Assembly: GCA_045652135.1 (NCBI GenBank)
Contig: JAZRTS010000201.1
Span: 1 to 16,256 of the forward strand
Direction: 5' to 3'
DNA: 16,256 nucleotides
From: RGIG7213 sp045652135
GTDB taxonomy: Bacteria; Bacillota; Clostridia; Oscillospirales; CAG-272
Position 1 is the first letter of the stretch. Each line of letters opens with the position of its first letter. The position numbers were made by a program, and so were the translations under genes. Of the stretch, positions 7,288 to 14,504 are shown one piece after another. The notes below the pieces were generated by a model, which saw only the letters and a program-made list of their open reading frames with translations, searched no databases and had not been told where the DNA came from.

Positions 7288-7590
7288 AGCAATTGAATAA
7301 GTTGTAACACTAAATGCGAAGATCAGAAACCAGTAGATTGGAAAGAAGCTGGAGAGAGTTGCCGGTTGGTGCGAGGCAATGCAGACGTCCTTTTCGAATT
7401 CATTCTGTAGCTGTGCGCTGAATAAGAGAAATCTTTAGTAGGATGCATCGGGAGTTCCCGTCACAGAACTAAGGTATTTAAGTACCTGAAAAGGTCGCTA
7501 TCGTGAGGTAGCGGCGAACTGAGGTGGTACCACGAGATTATCGATTTTCTCGTCCTCTGTATTCTTAATCGGAATGCGGAGGACGTTTTT
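7288..7590 (+). promoter_or_regulatory. T-box riboswitch leader, specifier codon read as UUC (tRNA-Phe)
   Basis: The leader of about 300 bases fills the gap between relQ and the ligase. Stem I: CAGAA (7324-7328) pairs with TTCTG (7403-7407) below an internal loop, and GAAAG (7341-7345) pairs with TTTTC (7391-7395) above it. The 5' side of the loop contains AGTAGA, the usual AGUA box, and the 3' side reads GAATTCA, placing UUC (7399-7401) as specifier followed by the expected A. Distally, GAGAGAG precedes the TTGCC/GGCAA hairpin (7359-7379). Two short hairpins (7472-7487 and 7496-7513) precede GAACTGAGGTGGTACCACG (7516-7534), the T-box sequence with the TGG that pairs with the tRNA 3' end. GAGG (7521-7524) with CCTC (7554-7557), plus CGAGA with TCTCG, form the antiterminator. 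T-box class is very sure; the Phe specificity rests on my hand folding. Confidence 0.93.
7551..7590 (+). terminator. T-box conditional terminator
   Basis: CGTCCTC (7551-7557) pairs with GAGGACG (7579-7585), with an inner ATTC/GGAAT helix, followed by TTTTT. Bases 7551-7557 are shared with the antiterminator, so uncharged tRNA binding and termination are mutually exclusive. Confidence 0.93.
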
Positions 7591-7671
7591 GTTTGTTCTA
7601 TCCACTTCCGAGGGTCGTGTACCCAATAAAATTTCAACGCCTTAAAAGGCACAAAAGAAAGGGTGGTCGAA

Positions 7672-8979
7672 ATGGCACAGAACTACTATCAAAAAGAAAT
7701 TGAAACGATGCCGAGAGAAGAAATGAAAAAGCTTCAATCGGAAAAGCTTGTCAAACAGGTAAAGCACGTTTACGAAAACGTACCGTACTATAAAAAGCTT
7801 ATGGACGAAAAAGGTGTAACACCCGATGATATCAAAAGCATTGATGATCTTCACAAGCTTCCGTTTCTCTCTAAAGCAGATTTAAGAGATGCGTATCCCT
7901 ACGGTCTTTTGGCAAAACCGCTTGATGAATGTGTCCGTATTCAGTCAACTTCGGGTACAACGGGCAGACGTGTCGTCGCATTCTATACACAACACGATAT
8001 TGACCTTTGGGAAGATTGCTGTGCGCGTGCTATCGTTGCAACAGGTTCAAGTAATAAGGATGTTTGTCAGGTTGCTTACGGTTACGGTCTGTTTACAGGC
8101 GGCGCAGGACTTAACGGAGGCTCTCACAAGGTTGGTTGTCTTACACTTCCTATGTCATCGGGCAACACAGAGCGTCAGATACAGTTTATGATGGATCTTG
8201 GTGCTACGCTTCTCTGCTGTACCCCCTCTTACGCGGCATACTTGGCTGAAAGCTTGAAGGAACAGGGCTATACCCCCGACACAATTCCGCTTAAAGCGGG
8301 CATTTTCGGCGCTGAGCCGTGGACAGAGGAAATGCGTCACGGAATCGAAGAAGCACTTGGAATCAAAGCATACGATATTTACGGTCTTACCGAAACAACA
8401 GGCCCCGGAGTTGCATTTGAGTGCAGCGAGCAGACGGGTATGCACGTAAACGAAGACCATTTCTACGCTGAGATCATTGACCCCGATACAGGCGAGGTAC
8501 TTCCCGAAGGCTCTAAGGGTGAGCTTGTATTCACTTCTCTTGACAAAGAAGCGTTCCCCCTGCTCCGTTACCGCACACGTGACATTTGCGTGCTTACACG
8601 CAAGGAATGCTCATGCGGAAGAACACTCGTTAAAATGGCAAAGCCTATGGGCAGAACAGATGATATGCTCATTATCAGAGGTGTCAACGTATTCCCCAGC
8701 CAGATAGAAACAGTTCTTCTCAACGAGGGATATCAGCCTAACTATCAGATCGTTGTTGACCGTGTAAAGAACACAGATACATTTGAAGTAAACGTCGAAA
8801 TGACACCGGAAAAGTTCACGGATAAGATAGGCGAGATCATCGCAATGGAAAAATCTCTGGCAAATGCAATGAAAACAATGCTGGGTATCAATCCCACCGT
8901 TCACCTTGTTGCTCCCAAGGCTATCGCAAGAAGCGAAGGCAAGGCTGTCCGTGTAATCGACAAGAGAAAACTTATATAA
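7672..8979 (+). CDS. paaK: Phenylacetate-CoA ligase (PaaK-type adenylate-forming enzyme)
   Basis: 435 residues, the usual size for anaerobic PaaK-type ligases, which activate an aryl acetate with ATP and CoA to the CoA thioester, AMP and pyrophosphate. I chose the ATG at 7672 over the in-frame GTG at 7663 because the AAAGGGTGG ribosome binding site lies just ahead of the ATG. The P-loop STSGTTGRRVV is near residues 91-101, the adenylate motif YDIYGLTETTGPG near 233-245, RYRTRDIC near 300, and a C-terminal AMP-binding domain (from about residue 335) includes the DMLIIRGVNVFPSQIE hinge. There is no signal peptide; it is cytoplasmic. It follows a T-box leader and precedes a double ACT protein. 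Phenylacetate itself is inferred from the family and the Phe T-box; indoleacetate or 4-hydroxyphenylacetate are alternatives. Confidence 0.92.
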   Translation: MAQNYYQKEIETMPREEMKKLQSEKLVKQVKHVYENVPYYKKLMDEKGVTPDDIKSIDDLHKLPFLSKADLRDAYPYGLLAKPLDECVRIQSTSGTTGRRVVAFYTQHDIDLWEDCCARAIVATGSSNKDVCQVAYGYGLFTGGAGLNGGSHKVGCLTLPMSSGNTERQIQFMMDLGATLLCCTPSYAAYLAESLKEQGYTPDTIPLKAGIFGAEPWTEEMRHGIEEALGIKAYDIYGLTETTGPGVAFECSEQTGMHVNEDHFYAEIIDPDTGEVLPEGSKGELVFTSLDKEAFPLLRYRTRDICVLTRKECSCGRTLVKMAKPMGRTDDMLIIRGVNVFPSQIETVLLNEGYQPNYQIVVDRVKNTDTFEVNVEMTPEKFTDKIGEIIAMEKSLANAMKTMLGINPTVHLVAPKAIARSEGKAVRVIDKRKLI

Positions 8980-8999
8980 GGCGAAAGGAGTTTACTACT

Positions 9000-9431
9000 A
9001 TGGCTATCAGGCAATTAACCGTATTCGTTGAAAACAGACAGGGCGCTGTGGTTTCCATCACAGAAACACTTTCAGCACACAACATCAACATCCGCGCGCT
9101 TTCAATTGCAGAGACACAAGACTTCGGTATTCTCCGTCTTATCGTAAATGACGAAGAAGCGGCAGAAAAGATTCTTAAGGATGAGGGATATATCATCAAG
9201 ATCACCGAGGTTGTCGGTGTAAAAATAGGCGATGCTCCCGGTAAGCTTTCTTCGGCACTCAAAGTGCTTGATGAAAATAAAATAAATATGGAGTATCTTT
9301 ACGCATTTATGGCTCGCACCGAAAAGCACGCTTACGTTGTTATCAGAGTTGAAGATAATGATGCCGCCGAAAATGCACTTCGCAATGCAGGCTTCAAAAT
9401 TGTAACAGAGGCAGATATAGACAAGCTTTAA
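9000..9431 (+). CDS. Double ACT-domain amino-acid-binding protein
   Basis: 143 residues with two ACT domains and nothing else: residues about 3-68 (AIRQLTVFVENRQGAVVSITETLSAHNINIRALSIAE, then a long strand IIKITEV) and about 71-142 (VGVKIGDAPGKLSSALKVLDENKINMEYLYAFMA, then AYVVIRVED). ACT domains bind amino acids and usually act as allosteric sensors. A clear AAAGGAG lies nine bases before the ATG, 20 bases after the ligase stop, so the two genes share the T-box transcript. Small double ACT proteins often accompany PaaK-type ligases in anaerobes; the ligand is probably an aromatic amino acid, here most simply Phe. Whether it acts on the ligase or on a separate 2-oxoacid oxidoreductase cannot be told from the sequence. 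Confidence 0.88.
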   Translation: MAIRQLTVFVENRQGAVVSITETLSAHNINIRALSIAETQDFGILRLIVNDEEAAEKILKDEGYIIKITEVVGVKIGDAPGKLSSALKVLDENKINMEYLYAFMARTEKHAYVVIRVEDNDAAENALRNAGFKIVTEADIDKL

Positions 9432-9464
9432 TATTATTTCAAATATATACTTACGTAAATTAAT

Positions 9465-9504
9465 AAATACCGTGAGGAGTTTTAATCTCTTCTCGGTATT
9501 TTTT
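9465..9504 (+). terminator. Rho-independent terminator of the paaK-ACT operon
   Basis: AAATACCG (9465-9472) pairs with CGGTATTT (9494-9501), extended inward by a GAGGAG/CTCTTC helix, and is followed by more T residues. It begins 34 bases after the ACT gene stop. Confidence 0.88.
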
Positions 9505-9525
9505 GGTTTCAATTCAAATTATATT

Positions 9526-9560
9526 AAAAAAGCAACAGATCAAGCACCTTGACCTGTTGC
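9526..9560 (-). terminator. Rho-independent terminator of the rhamnosidase gene
   Basis: On the minus strand a 7-bp stem (GCAACAG 9532-9538 with CTGTTGC 9554-9560) continues through one mismatch into TCAAG/CTTGA with a CAC loop, then runs into TTTTTT (9526-9531). It starts 11 bases after the rhamnosidase stop and lies back to back with the opposing terminator at 9465-9504. Confidence 0.9.
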
Positions 9561-9570
9561 CTTGTTTTAT

Positions 9571-12237
9571 TTAAGCTTTATATTCAAATACATACTTACC
9601 GGAAGAAACAACAAATCCCTTTGTGCGTTTCTTACACTTCGCTTCTGTTAAAAGCGTTGTCTTTTCGGGATCAAGCGCAACATACGCCTTTGTGTTTACA
9701 GGTACGGTTATTGTAAGCTCATATCCGTCTTCCGTCTTTTTCCAAGCAGAAGTTATGACACCGCTTATGCTGTCATACTTAACATTGACAAAATCAAGCT
9801 TATCCGTGAAATACGGTCTTACAAAGAATTCCTTAAAACCGGGCTTCGCAGGTCTGATACCGCCCATATAAGCGTACATCCATTCAACAACAGAGCCAAG
9901 TGAGTAGTGGTTGAAGGAGTTCATACCAACATCGCCGAAGCCATTTTCAATAGTATAGGAATTCCATCTTTCCCAGATAGTTGTAGCACCGTTCTTTATG
10001 GAATAACCCCATGACGGATACGTATCATTAAGCAGGAGTCTATATGCAATATCGCTGTAACCGCAGTCGCAAAGCACGGGAAGCAGATAAGAAACACCTA
10101 CAAATCCCGTTGAAAGATGGTAGTTCTTTCTTTCTATCGTACGGACAAGATGCTTTGCCGCGCGCGCTCTCTGTTCTTTGGGGAGAAGCTTCATCTTGAG
10201 TGCCAAAATGTAACAGCACTGTGTATCACCTTCGATGATGCCGTTTTCATCCATATAAGCATTGCGCCAAGCTTCGCTTATCTTTTCAAACATATTTGCA
10301 TAATATACTCTCTCATAATCTTTGCCGAGAATATCGGAGATCTTATACATAAGATAAGCATCATAAGCAAAGTAAGCTGTTGAAAGTACATCCTTGGGTG
10401 TATCGTCATCAATGGAAAGCCAGTCGCCGTATCCGAAATCGGGACGGAGCAAGCCATTTGTTGTACCAAGCAGACACTTGAAGTAGCTTTCCATAGCATC
10501 GTAATATTTCCAAAGAATATTCTCATCGCCGTACATTGTATACAATGTATACGGCATAATGAACATAACGTCGCCCCAAGCGGCATTTGCGTTGCCTACA
10601 AGATCATTACCGACACCGCTGCCCCATTTAACGTGAGGAACAACGTCTGTTATTGCGCCGTTAGGCTTCTGTGATTCGATAAGATCTTCACCGTACTTGT
10701 CATAAAAGCCGTAGCAATCCATATTGTAGCAAGCTGTGCGGCAGAACACCTGTGCATCACCGGTCCAGCCCATACGCTCATCACGCTGAGGACAGTCCGT
10801 AGGAACACCGACGAAGTTACCCTTTTGTCCCCAAAGGGCATTACTGAACAGCTTATTAACCATCGCATTTGATGTTTCAATATAACCTGTACGCTCACAA
10901 GCAGAGTAAATAACGCATCCCTTTATGTCTTCAATAGCGGGAACGTAATCAAGTCCCGATATTTCAATATATCTGAAGCCGTGGAACGTGAAATGAGGGT
11001 GGAATACTTCCCCGTTTTCATCGCCGCTCATAACATACGTGTCTGTCTGAAGCGCAGAACGCAGATTTTCTGTATAAAGCGTACCGTCAACATTCAGCAT
11101 TTCACCGAATCTGAAAACGATCTTCTGACCTGCACTACCCTTGATTTTTATTTCGGGAACGCCGACCATATTCTGTCCCATATCAACAATGGTATAGCCG
11201 TTTTTATCCGTTGTTACTTCAATGGGGGTTACATACTCCATGATCTTGACTTGCGGACCTATTGATGCTTTCAATCTTGTGCCGATAGTTCTGGGCGGCT
11301 GTACACCTATGGGCTCAAGCCATTCTGAATCGTCAAATCCCGGTGCGCACCAGCCGTTCATTTCAAGTCTTGCATCGTAATATTCACCTGTCTGGTTATC
11401 TGTGTAAACGATAGCGCCCTTATTTCCTCTCCAGTTACCGTCTGTTATGATAACATCCTCTGTGCCGTCATCATAAGTTATCGTAAGATTGAGCATAAAT
11501 CCGAGAGGTGCATCGCCGTACTGATTACGTCCGACAATTGCAATATTACCGCTGAACCAGCCGTCACCGATTATAGCACCGATAACATTTTCTCCCTGCT
11601 GTATCTTATCTGTAAGATCGTAATACTGATACTGTAAGCTCTGTGTATAATCAGTCCATTCAGGTGCAAGCACATAGCTTTCGTCCTTTTCGCCGTTCAC
11701 ATAAAGCTCATACACACCGTAAGACGTTGCGTAAGCCTTAGCCGAAACAACATTCTTTGTTACCTCAAAGCTGCGGCGCAGATAAGGTGCGGGCAAGCCG
11801 ATTTTGTCAGCTTCCTCACATTCAAACTTAGGTGTCTTATCGGCAGGAATACCGATAAATCCGCACTTCCATTCAGAAGCAAGTAAAAGACCTGTTGTAA
11901 ACATACCGATCTTGCTTGCAAGCTTTGTCTTACTGCAAAGCGCAAAAAATCTGAAATAATATGTTGTTTTAGATGCAAGCTCTGCCCCTTCGTACAGTAT
12001 ATCGTGAATGTCACTGCTGTAAATAAGACCTGAATCCCAAACGTCGCCTTCCTTTTCCATTGCCTTTTCACGGGTGGAGGAAACGATGACTCTGTAGCAT
12101 TTTACATTCGCATCATATTCATCACCTTCTACAGCAAAGGAAAACACAGGGGTTTCGGTATCGATACAAACAGGTGTTTTTTTGTACGATATCTCGTCGC
12201 AGAGCATATGCTCACACATTACCTTGCTTATTCTCAT
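9571..12237 (-). CDS. Alpha-L-rhamnosidase, glycoside hydrolase family 78, cytoplasmic
   Basis: 888 residues from the ATG at 12237, which has AAGGAG seven bases upstream; an in-frame TTG at 12267 lies inside a palindrome and is unlikely. The enzyme removes terminal alpha-L-rhamnose from plant glycosides, flavonoids or polysaccharides by inversion. Domain order fits full-length GH78: an N-terminal fibronectin-like region (1-110), a carbohydrate-binding beta domain containing AKAYATSYGVYELYVNGEKD (from about 165), a concanavalin-like domain, the six-hairpin catalytic domain and a C-terminal beta domain. The acidic cluster DCPQRDERMGWTGDA near residues 480-495 holds the general acid, and the Glu in TTIWERWNSY near residue 755 matches the family's general base. 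No signal peptide is present, so the substrate must be imported. No transporter or rhamnose catabolic gene is adjacent; upp lies upstream. Confidence 0.95.
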   Translation of the reverse strand: MRISKVMCEHMLCDEISYKKTPVCIDTETPVFSFAVEGDEYDANVKCYRVIVSSTREKAMEKEGDVWDSGLIYSSDIHDILYEGAELASKTTYYFRFFALCSKTKLASKIGMFTTGLLLASEWKCGFIGIPADKTPKFECEEADKIGLPAPYLRRSFEVTKNVVSAKAYATSYGVYELYVNGEKDESYVLAPEWTDYTQSLQYQYYDLTDKIQQGENVIGAIIGDGWFSGNIAIVGRNQYGDAPLGFMLNLTITYDDGTEDVIITDGNWRGNKGAIVYTDNQTGEYYDARLEMNGWCAPGFDDSEWLEPIGVQPPRTIGTRLKASIGPQVKIMEYVTPIEVTTDKNGYTIVDMGQNMVGVPEIKIKGSAGQKIVFRFGEMLNVDGTLYTENLRSALQTDTYVMSGDENGEVFHPHFTFHGFRYIEISGLDYVPAIEDIKGCVIYSACERTGYIETSNAMVNKLFSNALWGQKGNFVGVPTDCPQRDERMGWTGDAQVFCRTACYNMDCYGFYDKYGEDLIESQKPNGAITDVVPHVKWGSGVGNDLVGNANAAWGDVMFIMPYTLYTMYGDENILWKYYDAMESYFKCLLGTTNGLLRPDFGYGDWLSIDDDTPKDVLSTAYFAYDAYLMYKISDILGKDYERVYYANMFEKISEAWRNAYMDENGIIEGDTQCCYILALKMKLLPKEQRARAAKHLVRTIERKNYHLSTGFVGVSYLLPVLCDCGYSDIAYRLLLNDTYPSWGYSIKNGATTIWERWNSYTIENGFGDVGMNSFNHYSLGSVVEWMYAYMGGIRPAKPGFKEFFVRPYFTDKLDFVNVKYDSISGVITSAWKKTEDGYELTITVPVNTKAYVALDPEKTTLLTEAKCKKRTKGFVVSSGKYVFEYKA

Positions 12238-12251
12238 AATAATTCTCCTTG

Positions 12252-12273
12252 TGCGACAATGTCGCAAATTATA
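12252..12273 (-). promoter_or_regulatory. Palindrome next to a TATAAT ahead of the rhamnosidase, candidate operator
   Basis: TGCGACA (12252-12258) and TGTCGCA (12260-12266) form a perfect 15-base palindrome with one central base, ending just before the ribosome binding site of the rhamnosidase. On the minus strand it is directly preceded by TATAAT (12268-12273), although no good -35 is present. It has no T tract, so it is not a typical terminator. An operator at the transcription start or a 5' UTR hairpin are both possible. Confidence 0.5.
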
Positions 12274-12291
12274 TTAATAGATATGCTTTCG

Positions 12292-12921
12292 TTATTTTGT
12301 GCCGAATATTCTGTCTCCCGCATCTCCGAGACCGGGAACAATATAAGCGTTTTCGTTAAGCTTTTCATCAAGATTACCTATGTAGATATCAATGTCGGGA
12401 TGTGCTTCCGAAAGAGTCTTTACACCCTCGGGAGCAGCTATCATACAAAGGAATTTTATAGATGTACAGCCCTTTTCCTTAACAAGACTTACAGCTTCAA
12501 CAGCAGAACCTCCCGTTGCAAGCATAGGATCAAGAATAAATGCAGTTCTTTCCTCGATATTTTCGGGAAGTTTGCAGTAATAACCGTGAGGCTGACGTGT
12601 TTCCTCATCGCGGTAAAGTCCTATATGTCCGACCTTTGCGGCGGGAACGAGGCTCAATATACCGTCGACCATACCAAGACCTGCACGGAGTATCGGCACA
12701 ACAGCTATCTTTCTTCCTTCGATAACAGGTGCCATTGTTTCGCATATAGGTGTTTTGACAGGCTCCAAAACCAAAGGAAGCTCTCTGAACGCTTCGTATC
12801 CCATAAGCATTGCAATTTCCTTTGTTATGTTTCTGAAATCCTTTGTACCGGTATTTTCATTACGTAATAATGTTATCTTGTGTTTGATAAGCGGATGGTT
12901 ACATACAAAAATTTTTCCCAT
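12292..12921 (-). CDS. upp: Uracil phosphoribosyltransferase
   Basis: 209 residues, exactly the usual length. Upp converts uracil and PRPP to UMP and pyrophosphate in pyrimidine salvage. The PRPP-binding motif AFILDPMLATGGSA spans residues 127-140, the uracil-recognition segment YIVPGLGDAGDRIFGT residues 193-208, and VVPILRAGLGMVDG near 74-87 is also characteristic. An AAAGGTGAT ribosome binding site precedes the ATG, and a consensus-like promoter lies about 40 bases further upstream. The rhamnosidase begins 54 bases downstream on the same strand; I see no hairpin with a T run between them, so read-through into the rhamnosidase is possible. It is not visibly linked to uraA or pyrimidine genes here. 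Confidence 0.97.
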   Translation of the reverse strand: MGKIFVCNHPLIKHKITLLRNENTGTKDFRNITKEIAMLMGYEAFRELPLVLEPVKTPICETMAPVIEGRKIAVVPILRAGLGMVDGILSLVPAAKVGHIGLYRDEETRQPHGYYCKLPENIEERTAFILDPMLATGGSAVEAVSLVKEKGCTSIKFLCMIAAPEGVKTLSEAHPDIDIYIGNLDEKLNENAYIVPGLGDAGDRIFGTK

Positions 12922-12959
12922 AAAGCATCACCTTTTCAATTTTATAATATCTTTGCTGT

Positions 12960-12988
12960 ATTATATCACAATTATTCTCTGATTTCAA
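12960..12988 (-). promoter_or_regulatory. Promoter of upp
   Basis: On the minus strand TTGAAA (12983-12988), a 17-base spacer, then TATAAT (12960-12965) preceded by TGA as an extended -10. Predicted start about 12953, giving a leader of about 32 bases. Confidence 0.8.
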
Positions 12989-13063
12989 CACTAATAAAGA
13001 AAAAAATGCTTTTTATGTATAAATAAACCGCTATGGGAAAAAATCATTAAGCGAGGTGAAAAT

Positions 13064-13735
13064 ATGACGGTAATGTTTATACGGTCGTTTATAACGTACA
13101 TTTTACTTCTTTTGGTGCTGCGTCTTATGGGAAAAAGGCAAATAGGTGAGTTGCAGCCTTCCGAGCTTGTAACGACGCTTCTTCTGTCAGAAGTAGCTTC
13201 TCAACCGGTGACAGATGACAATATTCCTCTTGTTTACGGACTTGTTCCCGTCGCGGCTATACTTTCATTCGAAGTGATTCTCTCATTTGCAATCACAAAA
13301 AATAAAAAATTCAAAAAAATAATGACAGGTGAGATAAGCGTGCTGATCGACAAAGGGAAACTGAACATGGAAGAAATGAAAAAAAACAGAATTTCACTTG
13401 AGGAACTTGCATCTGAATTAAGACAAAAAAACATTGCCGATATATCACGGGTACAATATGCCATAATGGAGAAAAACGGTAAGTTATCTGTAATAGAAAA
13501 AGCTAAATATCAACCTTGTACATTAGATGATATGAATATACAACCGGAAGAAAGGGGTATTGCTCACGCATTTATTGTTGACGGAGAGATCTGTTACGAA
13601 AACATAACGTCATCAGGCAAGAATGAAGAATTTTTAAAAAAAGAGTTGAAAAAAAGAAAAATAAAATCGCCTGAAGATATAGTACTTTTCACCTGTGACG
13701 ATGCAGACAATGTTAATATCATAAGAAAGGAATAA
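13064..13735 (+). CDS. DUF421 family membrane protein (YetF-like)
   Basis: 223 residues. The first 80 contain three hydrophobic helices with the family signature LRLMGKRQIGELQPSELVTTLLLSEVASQPVTD (about 19-51). The cytoplasmic part has the DUF421 hallmark elements GEISVLIDKGKLN, then MEEMKKNRISLEELASELRQKNIADISRVQYAIMEKNGKLSVI. A second C-terminal segment (residues about 165-220) is basic and polar. B. subtilis homologues such as YetF are integral membrane proteins, and some relatives have been tied to spore germination and membrane physiology; no biochemical activity can be assigned. The ATG follows GCGAGGTGAAAAT, a good ribosome binding site. It is followed two bases later by the DUF4363 gene, a known pairing. 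I found no convincing promoter in the 60 bases upstream. Confidence 0.9.
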   Translation: MTVMFIRSFITYILLLLVLRLMGKRQIGELQPSELVTTLLLSEVASQPVTDDNIPLVYGLVPVAAILSFEVILSFAITKNKKFKKIMTGEISVLIDKGKLNMEEMKKNRISLEELASELRQKNIADISRVQYAIMEKNGKLSVIEKAKYQPCTLDDMNIQPEERGIAHAFIVDGEICYENITSSGKNEEFLKKELKKRKIKSPEDIVLFTCDDADNVNIIRKE

Positions 13736-13737
13736 GA

Positions 13738-14112
13738 ATGAAATCGGTTATAATTTCGATATTCTTACTTTTAGCAGTCAGTGTAGGCGTGACAGCCAAC
13801 GCCTTTCACACTTGCAGTACAGTTGACAGTTTGCGTGCAAAAGCGGAGGAACTGAATATATCACAAATGGCAGACGAAGAAAAAACGGAGCTTTTTAAAT
13901 CCCTGCGTTACGAATGGAACAAAAAAAGAAGTATACTTACTTATTTATATGATTACAGAGAAATAGAAACCATTGAATTGTCGATAGTACGTATGGAAAG
14001 CGCAATTTATTCAAACGATATTGATGAATTCGCCGTTTATAAGAGTGAATTTTTGTATTCTTTGTCAAGACTTGAAGAAATATCTTCCTTTTCATTTAAG
14101 AACATTTTGTAA
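13738..14112 (+). CDS. DUF4363-like small exported or membrane-anchored protein
   Basis: 124 residues with a hydrophobic N-terminal helix (residues about 4-20, ending near TANAF, which could be a signal peptidase site or a signal anchor). The rest is predicted helical: TVDSLRAKAEELN, an acidic DEEKTELFKSL, then a WNKKRSILTYLYDYREIETIELSIVRMESAI segment resembling DUF4363 proteins, which are helical bundles outside the membrane. The ATG lies two bases after the DUF421 stop, with AAAGGAATAAG as ribosome binding site inside the end of that gene, so the two are co-translated and likely work together. Function unknown. Confidence 0.75.
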   Translation: MKSVIISIFLLLAVSVGVTANAFHTCSTVDSLRAKAEELNISQMADEEKTELFKSLRYEWNKKRSILTYLYDYREIETIELSIVRMESAIYSNDIDEFAVYKSEFLYSLSRLEEISSFSFKNIL

Positions 14113-14151
14113 ACACTGTATATATATTTGTTAAAATGTGGTATTTTTGTA

Positions 14152-14180
14152 TTGACAGTTTAGAAAAAACGTGATATAAT
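14152..14180 (+). promoter_or_regulatory. Full-consensus promoter for the repeat lipoprotein
   Basis: TTGACA (14152-14157), exactly 17 bases, then TATAAT (14175-14180), with TGA making an extended -10. This is the best promoter in the window; predicted start about 14187, about 53 bases before the start codon. It suggests high constitutive sigma-A transcription. Confidence 0.92.
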
Positions 14181-14239
14181 CCCAGCATCGATGTGAAAAA
14201 TAAACGCATTGAATATTCTAATGTAGGAGGTTTTATCTG

Positions 14240-14488
14240 ATGAAGAAGTTTATCGTTCTTGCACTTGCTGCAACACTTGCACTTTCCTTCGCTTCTTGCG
14301 GTGGTGATGCAAAGGATACATCCGCTGACACAGCTAAGGATACAGCTGCTGCTACAGACGCTGCTACAGATGCTGCTACAGACGCTGCAACTGATGCTGC
14401 TACAGACGCTGCAACTGATGTTGCTACAGATGCAGCTACAGACGCTGCTACAGACGCTGCTACAGATGCAGCTACAGACGCTGAATAA
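14240..14488 (+). CDS. Small acidic lipoprotein made of Thr-Asp-Ala-Ala repeats
   Basis: 82 residues with an AGGAGG ribosome binding site eight to nine bases before the ATG. MKKFIVLALAATLALSFASC is a clear lipoprotein signal with Cys20 as lipidation site. The mature part starts CGGDAKDTSADTAKDTAA and then consists only of 11 TDAA units (one TDVA, last TDAE). It has no other domain. The repeats contain synonymous differences (GAC/GAT, GCT/GCA, ACA/ACT), so the protein sequence rather than just the DNA seems to have been maintained. Such Thr/Asp-rich stretches resemble the linkers that follow the Cys in many clostridial lipoproteins, but here nothing follows. A full-consensus promoter and strong terminator make it a self-contained, probably abundant transcript. 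Surface spacer, glycosylation carrier or truncated relic are all possible; function unknown. Confidence 0.82.
   Translation: MKKFIVLALAATLALSFASCGGDAKDTSADTAKDTAAATDAATDAATDAATDAATDAATDVATDAATDAATDAATDAATDAE
14354..14485 (+). repeat. 12-bp tandem repeat, 11 copies, inside the small lipoprotein gene
   Basis: Eleven in-frame copies of a 12-base unit close to ACAGAYGCTGCT, encoding Thr-Asp-Ala-Ala. Units differ at third positions; one has GTT for GCT. In-frame 12-base units allow copy number change without frameshift. Confidence 0.95.
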
Positions 14489-14504
14489 TTTAGTTCAGGT
14501 ACTT

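Noticed and set aside
10533..10548. 16-base perfect palindrome ACATTGTATACAATGT resembling an operator
   Set aside because: It lies inside the rhamnosidase coding region where the codons for Tyr-Thr-Leu-Tyr-Thr-Met-Tyr produce it; no promoter is near. Probably coincidence.
12238..12267. In-frame TTG extension of the rhamnosidase to 12267
   Set aside because: It overlaps the palindrome and the ribosome binding site of the ATG at 12237.
13018..13023. TATAAA as a -10 box for the DUF421 gene
   Set aside because: No acceptable -35 hexamer at 16-18 bases upstream; the real promoter of this pair was not found.
14354..14485. Tandem repeat considered as a CRISPR-like array
   Set aside because: Units are 12 bases, contiguous without spacers and in frame with a protein, so it is a coding tandem repeat.
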